From Microgenomates bacterium OLB22 (GTDB taxonomy: Bacteria > Patescibacteriota > Microgenomatia > UBA1406 > HO2-37-13b), in contig LLEV01000017.1 in assembly GCA_001567515.1 (NCBI GenBank), forward strand, positions 1 to 42,090: 42,090 bases of DNA. Direction: 5' to 3'. This document shows positions 20,606 to 30,756 of the stretch, one piece after another (positions within the stretch are counted from its first letter, which is position 1; each line of letters opens with the position of its first letter). The notes beneath the pieces were generated by a model. The model was not told the DNA's origin and did no database searches. It saw only the letters and a list, made by a program, of their open reading frames with translations. A program made the position numbers and the translations under genes.

Positions 20606-20773
20606 GTGGCACTATGCATTGCTAAAAGATGCTATCACTACTTGTCCTGCGATATCCCTATATTTCATGCTCAAAGTGTCTATGTCCCCAGTATCATGCA
20701 AGTTCTGTGGGCTGCAGTCTTCTTTATGAATGCAACTATCTACCACGCCCTAAAGAGACCGAGTATTTATTGA
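20606..20773 (+). CDS. Possible third small membrane protein
   Basis: A 55-codon frame from GTG 20606 to TGA 20773. Its end (PSIMQVLWAAVFFMNATIYHAL) has the same pattern as the ends of the two related small proteins (hydrophobic stretch, then Asn/Arg, His or Leu, Tyr). The front half is poor and has no good ribosome site, so it may be a decayed or frameshifted copy. Confidence 0.3.
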   Translation: MALCIAKRCYHYLSCDIPIFHAQSVYVPSIMQVLWAAVFFMNATIYHALKRPSIY

Positions 20774-20802
20774 TGTGTTCCCCCGAATAGCCATCGGGCT
20801 TA

Positions 20803-20832
20803 CCTCGTTCAAGAATATGAACGGGGCTTTTT
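20803..20832 (+). terminator. Terminator of the small membrane protein group
   Basis: CCTCGTTC and GAACGGGG (one G-T pair) with an 8-base loop followed by CTTTTT. Confidence 0.75.
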
Positions 20833-20886
20833 GTCTCAAAAAATATTTTTGAGACAATCCCTACCGTAGTCCCGCCATGGCGGGAC
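20831..20886. repeat. Two perfect inverted repeats
   Basis: TTGTCTCAAAAA / TTTTTGAGACAA at 20831-20857 (12-base arms, 3-base centre), and the 18-base palindrome GTCCCGCCATGGCGGGAC at 20869-20886. Both lie between the terminator at 20803 and the next promoter at 21065. The rest of 20887-21064 holds no supported gene. Confidence 0.8.
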
Positions 20887-21064
20887 GAAGGGTGATGGAC
20901 TCATATCTCCCTAGGTGTCTACTCAGCACACCTCCCAGGTGTACAGAGAGTATACTGCTACGTCAGACAATGGGGCGTGGCTTTTTTGTTTGAGCCACTT
21001 GCTTTCAAAATATCGAAGGATAATCTCAACCATAACAACCTACCAGGACTATGTCCACAACAAC

Positions 21065-21092
21065 TTGACAAGCGTATGCCTTATAGTATAAT
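21065..21092 (+). promoter_or_regulatory. Promoter (TTGACA-16-TATAAT)
   Basis: Consensus -35 at 21065-21070 and -10 at 21087-21092, 16-base spacer, ahead of an AAGGAGG ribosome site. Confidence 0.75.
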
Positions 21093-21125
21093 GTATACGA
21101 GACCTTTACCATCAAGGAGGTGACA

Positions 21126-21335
21126 GTGCAAATCTTCAGTTTGACGACTCTTGCAAAGTTTTTGAGGATTCTTGCAAACACACTGTGCGACAGTGTCTTG
21201 ATAGTTGTGATACTATTCGCTATTGGGGATATGTTTGGGAAGAAACTTGTAGATATGACGTTTCTACCAACGCTCATCGTGTTTCTCGGAGCACGCCACT
21301 TACTTAACGAGACGTACTATTGGGGTCCCAAGTAA
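21126..21335 (+). CDS. Small membrane protein with ARxLLNETYY end
   Basis: A 69-aa hypothetical protein. AAGGAGG lies 7 bases before GTG 21126; an earlier GTG at 21120 overlaps the ribosome site and is rejected. There are two membrane helices (SVLIVVILFAIGDMF and LPTLIVFLGARHLL) with the C-terminal motif GARHLLNETYY, related to ITARNMLKEY of the 20425 gene. It has its own promoter, and a weak GGGGTCCCAAG/CTGGGGCTC hairpin with eight T follows the stop at 21335. Confidence 0.65.
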   Translation: MQIFSLTTLAKFLRILANTLCDSVLIVVILFAIGDMFGKKLVDMTFLPTLIVFLGARHLLNETYYWGPK

Positions 21336-21509
21336 TTCTGGGGCTCTTTTTTTTGCCTCACCTACCAACCAAAGCTGCATCCTCTGTTGTGTTGAGTATA
21401 TACATAGTACCCAGCCCAACTGGTCTACCATGATAGGGGAGGTCTCTAGGTTCCTGCACATTTAGCTTCGGATGTAAAGTCCTATAGTTAGACTACCTTT
21501 GTGCTCTGA

Positions 21510-21902
21510 CTATATGTTGATGACTTCTTCTATAGCTCTATCGGGGTAACGGGCAAAGAGCATCGTGTGATAAGCAAATTCGTATTCAACGATCTTCATA
21601 AAAGGCTCACTGCGGGTATAGCCACCATCTCTTTCTTCCCTCGCTCGTTGGAGCGCCCTATCCAAAAACTTGATACGGTCACGCAAAAAAAATGTTTTTG
21701 CATAGGTCTCCCTATGATTGGTCTCTAAAAATAGTTCACCAATGAGCTCAGCCTTCTGATCATCATCGAGTCGTTCAAGTCGACCTACTGCTTTTGAGAC
21801 CATGAGAATATAGTCCTGTCTAGGAAGGAAGGATGCTTCGGCTTGTGTCTCCACGCTTACTTCGGAGGCTTTTATACGAGAGCTACGACGCTCTACTATC
21901 AT
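21510..21902 (-). CDS. Hypothetical helical protein
   Basis: No family recognised. About 130 aa starting MIVERRSSRIKASEV, rich in helices with many charged residues (LERLDDDQKAELIGELF, FLRDRIKFLDRALQRAREERD); no membrane segment. The ATG at 21902 is preferred because a TATAAT box (21912-21917) lies 9 bases upstream, inside the longer frame that starts at 21923. It follows the GT2 gene closely. Confidence 0.5.
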   Translation of the reverse strand: MIVERRSSRIKASEVSVETQAEASFLPRQDYILMVSKAVGRLERLDDDQKAELIGELFLETNHRETYAKTFFLRDRIKFLDRALQRAREERDGGYTRSEPFMKIVEYEFAYHTMLFARYPDRAIEEVINI

Positions 21903-21911
21903 ATGCACGCT

Positions 21912-21917
21912 ATTATA
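21912..21917 (-). promoter_or_regulatory. -10 box, short leader
   Basis: TATAAT on the minus strand, nine bases before ATG 21902. The predicted leader is two or three bases. Confidence 0.4.
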
Positions 21918-21928
21918 GGCCACCGACC

Positions 21929-22661
21929 TTACTTACGCAAGAGAAAGATATAGGTCATGAACTCCATATACCCAAACGCAATATCCAGTAATAACCTGAA
22001 AACCCCATCCTTGTATCCCCCACTCTCAACATACCGAGCCCACACAAGATGAGGTGGATCAATAAATAGCTTGCGAAGCGTCACTGTCTCTTCTGCAGCA
22101 CGCTTTCTTTTCGCCTCACGTCTCGCATAGTCAGTGAACTTTTGCAGCACTTGCGGGATCGTACGATACGAATAATGTAGCATGGGCCCCTGAAGCTCGC
22201 CCATCGCACCCGCCACCGTCACATGCTCATGAACTGGACTAGAAGAAATATGATACTTACTGCGACGAAAAAGACGAATCATGCTATAGTCTTCGCCGCC
22301 ATGACGTACGGGGTGACCTAAAAAGTGATTGAGATAACGGATCTTGTACCCATCAAACTTTTTATCCTGTATTGCCTTTAGTATTTGTGTCTTTAGATCA
22401 GGACTAACACGCTCATCTGCATCAAGATGCAATATCCACTCTCCCTTCGCCTGAGAAAGTGCAAATGCCTTTTGAGCCCCTAGATCATACTCATGCCGCC
22501 TGATGACAGTGGCTCCATGAGCATGACATATCTGCGCTGTATCATCAGTCGAAAAGTCATCTACGACTACCATCTCATCTACCCAATCAGATACAGACGC
22601 CAAACAATCATCCACCACATCCCCCGCATTTTTTCGTAATCATGACAAATGAGAGAATCAT
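21929..22661 (-). CDS. GT2 glycosyltransferase (frameshifted start)
   Basis: Family 2 glycosyltransferase of the same WaaE-like type as the gene at 11204. The continuous frame lacks the N-terminus, but the ATG at 22661 gives MILSFVMIT, and removing one base from the T6 run at 22629-22634 makes MITKNAGDVVDDCLASVSDW, the expected GT2 beginning. Next come MVVVDDFSTDDT and LHLDADERV (metal-binding DAD). The C-terminal part has RLLLDIAFGYMEFMTYIFLL, a membrane-associating helix. Without correction the methyltransferase frame would read through into this gene, so the start overlaps the corrected methyltransferase stop by ATGA. It is about 243 aa after correction. Confidence 0.75.
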
Positions 22662-23524
22662 TTTTTTTTGAGCTATCAATTGGATAAGTCCGCCCATACC
22701 AAATCTATGAATCACTGGTTGTAGTAAAGTATATACAAGAAAAAAAGGACCAATAGTGAAGGCTTTGATAGGCTTTCTTAACAAAGTGGATATCGATTCG
22801 AAATTACCATCCAAGTTTTTCTTAAACTCGTCAAATGTCTCAGTAGTATGAAGTGAAACAACCTTATAATTATGAGCTTCAAGTAACTTTCTAATAGACT
22901 TAACTGAAAAATGATAATAATGGTCTTTTGGCATCCACCAAGCCCATTCTTTACATAATCTAGACATTAGACTTTTATAATTGGGTAGCTGAATGAAAAC
23001 ATAACCTTTATCATTGGTAACAGAATAAGCTTTATCAAGGACCCATGATGGATTAGGGAAGTGTTCCAGAACATCTAGAAATGCAACGACATCAAACACT
23101 TTTGTATTTTCGGAAACAAAATGCCTAAAGTTCTGTCTTACGACCTTTACTCTGCTGCCTTTATCAATACATTCAACTCCTAAATAAGGTTCGAGAGAGG
23201 TAACATGAAACTTGGATTCCTTTAATACCTTCTGGCTGAAAAAACCATACCCTGCTCCAACATCCAACAAATCCCCAGGAATCAGATTGATTAGTTTATC
23301 AACAAAAAATGAATATCTCTGTGAGTAAACCTTGCTATTCTTAAGATATTCTTGATAGTTGTAACCAAGCAAACGAATAGCCTTCTTTGAGGTCTTTCTA
23401 TGATTAAACTCAGTTACACATACTGAGCAGTTTTTTACATTCTAGGATATTTTGAACTATCTACTTTCTTAAAGAGAATCAGATTTGATGACTTACAAAT
23501 TGGACATTTTTGGGATATTGACAT
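22608..23524 (-). CDS. Class I SAM methyltransferase with N-terminal zinc ribbon (frameshifted)
   Basis: The ATG at 23524 opens MSISQKCPICKSSNLILF; after a one-base loss near 23437-23445 the frame continues with NCSVC, giving two Cys pairs (CPIC...CSVC) of a zinc ribbon. Then comes the Rossmann methyltransferase: LLDVGAGYGFFSQKVL (motif I, SAM glycine loop), FDVVAFLDVLEHFPNP (motif IV region) and GYVFIQLPN (motif V). These are the features of sugar or nucleotide-sugar C/O-methyltransferases encoded with glycosyltransferases. As read, the frame ends at 22608, but removing a base from the T9 run at 22661-22669 ends it at 22658 with an ATGA overlap with the GT2 gene. The substrate is unknown. 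Confidence 0.75.
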
Positions 23525-23554
23525 TTGCTTCAAAGAAAATACATTATTTACTAA

Positions 23555-26306
23555 ATGCTAGAAAAACCGTTGCGTTTTTTAGCTTTGATTATTTTACTCT
23601 TTGCGGCTCTTTTTTTTCGCTCCAAAACCCGCTTCTGCAATATTTACGAAAGATTTCTTGAATCCTACAGAACAGATAGGGTATCCAGGGACTATTGATA
23701 TGAGGCAGAATGAAATTGTGCTTAAAGATGATTATATCGAGACCCTTCAATCAACCAAGGTAAATAGCACTTACTCAATTTTCAATTTGAGGAGCCAGGA
23801 TAAGGGAAGATCCTGGGACTATGTAAAAGCGATAGTGAGTAGACCTAACAACCTTTTCGCCCCAAGGGTTTTATCTGTTGGTAGTGAAAAGGAATTATTT
23901 CTAACAGAGGAAATATCTAACAATTACAAAATTACCCATGTTTTTTGCGATTCACAATTTAACTGTGACTTAGCTTCGTATGAAACTATTTTGACAGCAA
24001 CAAACAATACTTGGGATTCTAAGGGGGTTACCTCAGCATTTCCCTTATTTTCAGACAATGTTAAAAAAGTTTTTTACACAGGTTATGATGGCTCTACATG
24101 GTCATTAGGGCTGGCAACTTTAGTTAATGGAACTTGGACTAAATGTCCCAATCGAATCTTAAGTAACTATGGGGATGGTACTTATGTTAGAGAAAAAGGA
24201 AATTTGTTTGAGATTTACTATCATAATCCCTTTGGAGGTAGTATTCTCAAACGTACGTCTCCTGGGCCTATTGGTTGTACTATGCAATGGAGTGAACCTG
24301 AGGAGGTACTCTCTGGCGGGGCAGCTTATGACGAGCAGCATATGATCGCTCCATCAGTCATCGACTTCGACGGCCGTACATACCTCTTCTATACAGGCAG
24401 GGGAAGCAATACATGGACACTCAATGTGGCGACAGACCCACCGATACCCAGTCTCTCACCTACGGAGCCGCCGTCGCCCTCTCCATCCCCCTCACCAACC
24501 CTCACCCCTTCACCCTCACCAACTCCAACACCAAACCCAGCAACAACCAATCAGGTCATCCTCATCCCGGGCATGTTCAGCTCCTGGAATGAGGAAGCCT
24601 TACTGCACAACAAATCGGTGTCACCTGATGAGTGGGCTCTAAATCCCATCCTCACTGAATACACTGGCATCCTCAAGACACTTGAGAATATCGGCTTTGT
24701 GCAGGAACAAACGCTCTTTACTTTTACCTATGACTGGAGAAAACCTATTGTGCAAAGCGCACAAGATCTCAAGAACTTTGTGTTGTCTCGACTTGATCCT
24801 ACAAAAAGACACCTTATTATCGGACACTCATTAGGTGGACTAGTAGGAAGAGCATACATGCAGAAACATCATCCCCCTAATGCCCTACTGACGACCGTAG
24901 GCTCTCCACATCACGGTATCGCAACAGTCTACCCTGCGCTAGCTGCCGGAGAAGTACAGACCCCAGACATGCCAACATGGTTTGCACAAAAACTCCTACT
25001 GCAGATAGCAAAAAAACTACAACCACTTACCCCGAGCAATGTACTCCTTCAAACACAGCTCCCGGTACTCTATGACCTCCTACCAACCACACCATACCTA
25101 TACAACAACACCAATCCAATAGTCCCCCAAACAATGCAACTCAAAAATACCACATTGCCGTTGTTAGACCAGACACTCCAGCAGTATGTTGCTAGTCTTC
25201 GCACAACACTAGGGACATCCACAGACACAGTTGGTGGATACAAAACCCGCCAACGAACGCTCATGGAGCAGTACCTCAACTACTATCCCGATGGGGCTAT
25301 CGGTCCGCCACTAGTCCATGATGGTGATGGACTCGTAACAGTCTCATCAGCTCATCTACCAACTGTTGAGGTCTCCCTCCCTCAGAGAGACCATAGAGAA
25401 CTGATCTATACAAAAGATAGCATCGCCTCAATACTCACCACGCTTGGTATACCCTTTACTACTGAGATGCTAACAGCAGGTGCCCGGACAAGTCTCCGTC
25501 CAGCTCTCATAGGTGTAATGCTCTCGCCAGCCGATCTGTCGGTTGTGCATGATGGGACTACCTATAAAGCCGATCAGGGGCTTGTCTACATACCAAACCC
25601 TACTTCCGACACGTACATAGTCAAGGCCCAAGGAAAGACAAAGGGAGCCTACACAATCATATTGGGCCTTACTGGCGACACAAGTGATACATGGAAGATA
25701 CTTACAGGTTCGATCACTTCAGCTAGTCCTACGGCTGAGACAGACATATTTAGCGTTATCATTGACCCTTCTAAACCGGCTATTTCTCTTCCGAGCACAT
25801 CGACTATCCAATCACTAAAAGAACATATCCTCAAAACTCAAAATGTGCAGACACAGGCACTTGTCTCATCAGCTCTATTGCTACTCCAACAGGCACAGAG
25901 TAAAGTAGAGCAAAATAAACCTCAGTTAGCCTATCAAGACCTTTTCAATCTCCATCATACGCTTTTCATTATCAGAGATCTGACAACAGGACAGCACCAA
26001 TGGCACGCCAAGCAATCTATCACGCTACTTCATGACTACGCAAGTAATACGTTATCTGCTAAGTCGACCAAAAAGCAACTCACTTTACGCACTGCTCAAC
26101 TACAAAACACACTCGATAAATTGATAAGGTCTGGACTCTCATTTGCAAAGCTCAGCCCTCCTACGCCTCTAAAAAAAGATTCTGTCAGTTGGGCAAAAGA
26201 GCTACTAGATGAGATACCTGCTCTTACAGCCAGCACCACTACTGCTTCACCCATGGTCGAATGGAAGCTCCATGCAGTCCAAGAATTGGAATATCGATTA
26301 CCATGA
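23555..26306 (+). CDS. Secreted propeller-lipase of the LCAT-like alpha/beta hydrolase family (frameshifted signal peptide)
   Basis: About 917 aa. The continuous frame starts at 23601, but ATG 23555 with one base removed from T8 (23610-23617) gives a proper signal peptide: MLEKPLRFLALIILLFAAL, then PKPASA. Residues 40-290 look like a small beta-propeller or GH43-like fold (GRSWDYVKAI, RTYLFYTGRG). A Pro/Ser/Thr linker at about 24450-24550 follows, then a hydrolase: ILIPGMFSSW, the nucleophile elbow GHSLGGLVGRAYM near 24826, GSPHHGIA, the acid region HDGDGLVTVSSAH and a catalytic-His candidate in QRDHRELIY. This fits LCAT/lipase-type acyl-ester hydrolases. The C-terminus is a helical stalk of 150 residues. 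Role: possibly cleavage or transfer of lipid acyl chains outside the cell; substrate unknown. Confidence 0.75.
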
Positions 26307-26322
26307 CAAGGAGGTGAAAGTA

Positions 26323-26902
26323 TGCCAAAAAACTAATAAACATAATCGCTTTGTCGGCGCTGTTTGTCATATCCTCAGCCGCAGCATATGCCTACTTTTC
26401 CGATATCGCCATCTCATCAGGAAATGTACTAGGGGCCGGTACGCTAGATCTCAAATTGAGTGATGAGGATGAAGTGATATCAGATAGCCTGACCGCTTCT
26501 TTTGGCGGAACTCTAGCACCAGGGGAATGTGCAAAACCATCGACTATAAAGGTAAGAAACACCGGGAGTATTGGTGGTGATCATGTTGATTTATTAATGA
26601 GTAATGTGGTTAATGATGCGGGCAAAAAAGCTAATGCCGCTATCGATACACTACTGGAGATAAGAGAATTTGCATTTGATGAGACAAGTCTATTGGAGCA
26701 TATAGACGATATAAACAACAATGAGGCCAAAGATCTGGATGATCTAGGGTCTGAAGGGGTAAAAGACCTAGCACTAACTGATAATGATATAGATCATACT
26801 ATATCGATAAAGATCTGTTTGTCTCCAACAGCTGGGGATGATATCCAGGGGGATACGAGCACAACATCGCTAACAGCGACTCTCTTTCAGAATGAAGACT
26901 AG
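26323..26902 (+). CDS. TasA/camelysin-like secreted protein
   Basis: AAGGAGGTGAAAGT precedes ATG 26323. Adding one base in A6 (26328-26333) joins MPKK to LINIIALSALFVISSAAAYAYFSDIAIS, a SipW-type signal sequence ending in the YAYFSD motif that is typical of CalY/TasA proteins. The mature part starts SGNVLGAGTLDLKLSD and carries alternating hydrophobic strands and acidic loops (FGGTLAPGECAKPSTIKVRNTG). In Bacillus such proteins form biofilm fibres; here that is inference. About 192 aa. It follows the lipase by 16 bases, so the two are probably co-transcribed. Confidence 0.7.
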
Positions 26903-27000
26903 AAACGAGCTCTGTAGGGCCTTAGGAAGCCCTCTTAACAGCTAGTCTGGACTCAGGCATGAAATAACGTTTTGGAGCTTTACAAAAACCGAAATAATAT

Positions 27001-27658
27001 ATGAAAGCATCACCGTTTTACATCACGCTGTTTACATTGGTTATCAGTCTCTTTTTTTCACCTTGGTGACCTCAATGCATACATGAGTGACAAAGCTAGA
27101 GCATCGGGTGTTTTTATAGCAGACATACCGCCTCTGCCCACAATATCTCCAACAGCTCCACCAACTCAGACACCTGCTGTTAATCATGTTTTGATAACAG
27201 AGTTATCAACGCGTAGCGATGAATGGATAGAACTCTATAATCCCACTACTACGACGATATCACTGAGCAATTGGTCTATCAGAGACAACTCAACAAATGC
27301 TCCAGACAGCTTCCTGGGGACCAGTTCCCTACCATCAGGTGGATTTGCAATCATACTCGGTAAAGGTCAAGCACCGCCACTTGTGCCTATAGATACGATT
27401 ATTATAGAAATTGATGACAGCCTCCTAGGTAACGGACTAACCGATGCTGGTGACAAGATAGAGCTTTATGACAGCGCCTCTGTTCTCGTAGATGCTGTCA
27501 GCTACGGAAATGTGGGGATAACTGGATTTACACCGCCCCTCCCCAATCCCATTGCGGGACAGACCTATGCACGTGTTCCTATAAATACGGACACCGATAC
27601 TAGTAGTGATTGGGTCATACGTTCGAGTCGTGACCCTGGTGCTATCAACAAGCCATGA
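27001..27658 (+). CDS. Lamin-tail-domain secreted protein (frameshifted signal sequence)
   Basis: The ATG at 27001 opens MKASPFYITLFTLVISLFF. Removing one base from T7 (27052-27058) leads into LGDLNAYMSDKARASGVFIAD, again a TasA-like N-terminus. After a Pro/Thr linker the protein has a lamin tail domain (Ig-like beta-sandwich): LITELSTRSDEWIELYNPT, SLSNWSIRD, AGDKIELYDSASVLVDAVSYG and SSDWVIRSSRDPGAINKP. Bacterial LTDs are extracellular adhesion or nuclease-associated modules. It ends overlapping the next gene by ATGA. About 218 aa. No catalytic residues are seen. Confidence 0.75.
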
Positions 27659-28518
27659 AAAGACTGCTTATCACCATCCCACTACGCATACTACTTTCCT
27701 TATTCGTATTGACCTTTTTCTGTAAGGTGACCGCGTCTGCTAGTGATATTTCCGTTGAATTTGCCGATCAACCCTTGTTTTCATTACGAGATATGACCCC
27801 CGGTGACACTATAGAAAAGCATTTCACTCTTCGCAATAATACATCAGCTCCCCAACAAGTCTTTCTCAAACTGAAGAAGAAAAGCGGGCTCAAAGATCTA
27901 GAAGAAGTACTCAGCATGACAATCAAAGAGAGAGCAGTAATGCATAAGAAAAGCTCACTTACAGATGCTATGACAGAGGATGGAGTCTCCATCATTACCC
28001 TCAAGCCTCAAGCCACAGCTACTCTAACTTTAGAGTTACTATTTGATCAAACTGCGGGAAACGAATACCAAGGAGGATCAATCATATTTGATGTAGTATT
28101 TGGGACAACTACCGGGATCCCTGAAGAGTGTCAAGCTATCCCAAATCTTTCTCCTCCTATCGAAGGGACATTCAAGTCTGAAAAGCTAAATGGGACACCA
28201 GGGAACGACCTCATCGTTGCAAACGCGGGTAACGACATAATAGATGGGCGCGGAGGTAGAGACTGTATACTAGGCGGCCCGGGGAATGACATCATCAATG
28301 CAGGCCAGGGGGATGACAGTATCCTCGGTCAAGAGGGCAACGACCTACTCAAGGGGGGCGATGGAAACGACTCTATCTACGGCAATGAAGGCATTGATGT
28401 TCTACACGGTGATAAAGGTGAAGATAGATTATTTGGAGATCTACTGGACATCTTGGTGGGAGGAGCAAATAGAGACACCTGCTCAGGAAGTGCAATTAGA
28501 ATAAGATGTGAGTTGTGA
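27655..28518 (+). CDS. Secreted protein with RTX calcium-binding repeats
   Basis: A 287-aa protein with an N-terminal hydrophobic signal segment (LRILLSLFVLTFFCKVTASAS), then a TasA-associated-like beta domain (LRDMTPGDTIEKHFTLRNNT), then RTX nonapeptide repeats from about residue 190 to 265: GNDLIVANAGNDIIDG, GGRDCILGGPGNDIINAG, QGDDSILGQEGNDLLKGG, DGNDSIYGNEGIDVL. GGxGxDx-type repeats form a calcium-bound beta-roll and suggest folding outside the cell in Ca. The cysteine pair (C in RDCILGG and the C-terminal RCEL) may form a disulfide. It starts within the end of the LTD gene, so they are translationally coupled. Confidence 0.85.
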   Translation: MKRLLITIPLRILLSLFVLTFFCKVTASASDISVEFADQPLFSLRDMTPGDTIEKHFTLRNNTSAPQQVFLKLKKKSGLKDLEEVLSMTIKERAVMHKKSSLTDAMTEDGVSIITLKPQATATLTLELLFDQTAGNEYQGGSIIFDVVFGTTTGIPEECQAIPNLSPPIEGTFKSEKLNGTPGNDLIVANAGNDIIDGRGGRDCILGGPGNDIINAGQGDDSILGQEGNDLLKGGDGNDSIYGNEGIDVLHGDKGEDRLFGDLLDILVGGANRDTCSGSAIRIRCEL

Positions 28519-28802
28519 GGTGTCATACCCATCAATTGTCAATGTCATTAGGACATTGAATATTTAAAAAGAATTAGTCATGATCACTATTACTTTCATA
28601 CCCTTATTCTGATCTACTTAGATCACTAAACCCACACTAACTACCTGATAGCTATAGATATGACAACTTATATCTATATCTGCTTACTTCGTCCCATATA
28701 CGCATAGTTGACTGGCTAGATCACCCCCTTTAGAATCTCGTTAGTTTTTAGAAAGGAGAAGTAATACGTACGTTATACATTTGTACTAATTTAATAAAGC
28801 TT

Positions 28803-30696
28803 ATGCAGAAAAGAATACTTGCAGCATTAATGATCCTACCGGTTATCGTTGCGTCTAGTGCACATTATGCTCCAGTTTCTGCAGAAGATCTCCCTGATAA
28901 GGATGCGCTCAAAAATCAAATTACCCAAGAAGTACTAAATGGGATAGCCAATCCATCGAGCCAACAAACCACAACTACTCCTGCTCCTGCGGAAAATAGC
29001 CAGCCTGCAGATACTTCGTCTGAAGTAGTGAATACAGGCGACGATACTACTACCAACACTTCTAGCACTAGTGATACTGCAACTACCATAAATAATAGTA
29101 ATGATGCGACCATCAATCAAAAACATAGATGCAGAAGCAGTCACGGGACACAATGAAGCATCACGCAATATATCTATTGGTGGAAATGCAGGCGTGATCA
29201 ATACTGGTGATGCATCTGTCAATAGCACTGCAGTCGTCAACGCTAATACCAATAATGCTGGGGTATCTGGAGGCAGTGGTGGTGGCAGCGCATCGTCAGA
29301 TGTGGTCAACACAGGAGATGGCCTCACTACCAACACCACTGACAATACAAGAACTACTACAATTGTTAACAATGGTAATACTACTATCATAGGCCAGTCA
29401 ATCGAAGCTGATGCGGTCACAGGAGAAAATGTAGCCGATCGAAACATCTCAATTGGAGGTGCAGCTGGAGTCATTACGACAGGTGATGCTACCGTCAATA
29501 CTAATTATCTTATCACGGCCAATGGCAATGTTGCTATGGTTGGCGGTGATTCCAATGATGGTGGACCTGGCTCTGGAGCTTCTATCTACATCGCAGATAC
29601 CGGAAACTTTCTCACTGCTGGCATAAAGTCACAGATGCAGAAGAACTACATACTAAACAATAGTAATCGTGCCTACATCTCACAGAAATGTGGAGTCCCA
29701 CTCCAAGCTCGTGACGAGATACTACGCTCTTCAGACTGTTCCGCAATAACAGGATACAACAACTCAAATCGCGGGATAGCCTTTGGAGGCGACGCGGGGG
29801 TCATCACCACAGGTGACGCTGAAGTACATGTGGCACTCGTTGTCGAAGCCAACAAGAACAAGGCTGTTGTAAACAGTGGCTCCAGCGGAGCATCAGCCGC
29901 GACTGACCTTGTAAATTCGGGCGACAGCAATAACGTAAATACAGAAGCGAATGATCAAACAAACACTACTATCAACAACAGTAATTCAGCCTTGATCGAC
30001 CAAGATGTCAATGCAAGGGCAATCACAGGATATAACAAGGCAAACCGCAACATCGCTATCGGTGGCGACGCCGGGATCATCAATACCGGTAACGCGACAG
30101 TCAACGTAGCAGTAGTAGCTGATGTAAACAGCAATGAAGCCTATGTAGACGCACCATCAGCAACACTAGGTAATGGAACCGCTAATGCGCAAGGCTCTGT
30201 TTACAACAGTGGAAATGGTACTACTATCAACACTACTGCTAATACCACTAAGTTAGTAGAGATCAACAACCTCAACAATTTTGACTTACGACAAGCTATC
30301 AGAGCGTATGTCCAAACTGGTGGAAACCGTGCTGACAAAAATATTGGATCTGTTGCGGGAGTCATAGATACAGGAGACGCTACAGTCACCGTAAATACCG
30401 AAATCACCGCAAACACTAATTTTGCAGACCCAGTTGATGTGCCTACTGGCGCTGGTAATACTCCAGAGGCATCGCCAACGCCTGTCCCACAACCAACAGG
30501 CGGGGCACATGTGCCACCAGTCGCTGAGATCGCTGGAACTGCGCGTGGCGCTGATGGATCGACTGGGGGATCTGTGCTAGGGGCCACATCTGGCTCGCTC
30601 CCAGCGACTGGTGCTGAAAGTGGACTATTTACTATCGCTGCTGTCATGATCATGATGGCACTTGGTCTAAGACTACGAAAAGCGTCGAAGTCTTAA
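28803..30696 (+). CDS. Asn-rich repeat surface protein with LPATG sorting signal (frameshifted)
   Basis: About 630 aa. ATG 28803 starts MQKRILAALMILPVIVASSA, a signal peptide. Frame 1 ends near 29150, but removing one base from A5 (29119-29123) gives INQNIDAEAVTGHNEASRNIS, joining the rest. From there at least five imperfect repeats of about 85-100 residues occur, each with NTGD, TTxNNSNxAxI-x-Q, a TGxNxANRNI stretch and IGGxAGVIxTGDAxV. They suggest beta-solenoid folding. The C-terminus ends LPATGAESGLF, then an aliphatic helix and RLRKASKS, a sortase-type wall-sorting signal. It heads a group of three related proteins. No sortase gene is in this window. Confidence 0.75.
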
Positions 30697-30756
30697 GACC
30701 CCCAAATATACTGTTAACCATTAAATCGTTCTCGATTGGAAGGAGGTGAAATATAA

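Noticed and set aside
24159-24341. Minus-strand 60-codon frame in the lipase gene
   Set aside because: Shadow frame with no start signal inside a clear coding region.
28935-29498. Long minus-strand frames opposite the repeat proteins (also at 30201-30653 and 30988-31359)
   Set aside because: They come from the repeated Asn/Thr/Gly codons on the plus strand read backwards (Val/Leu-rich), with no ribosome sites.
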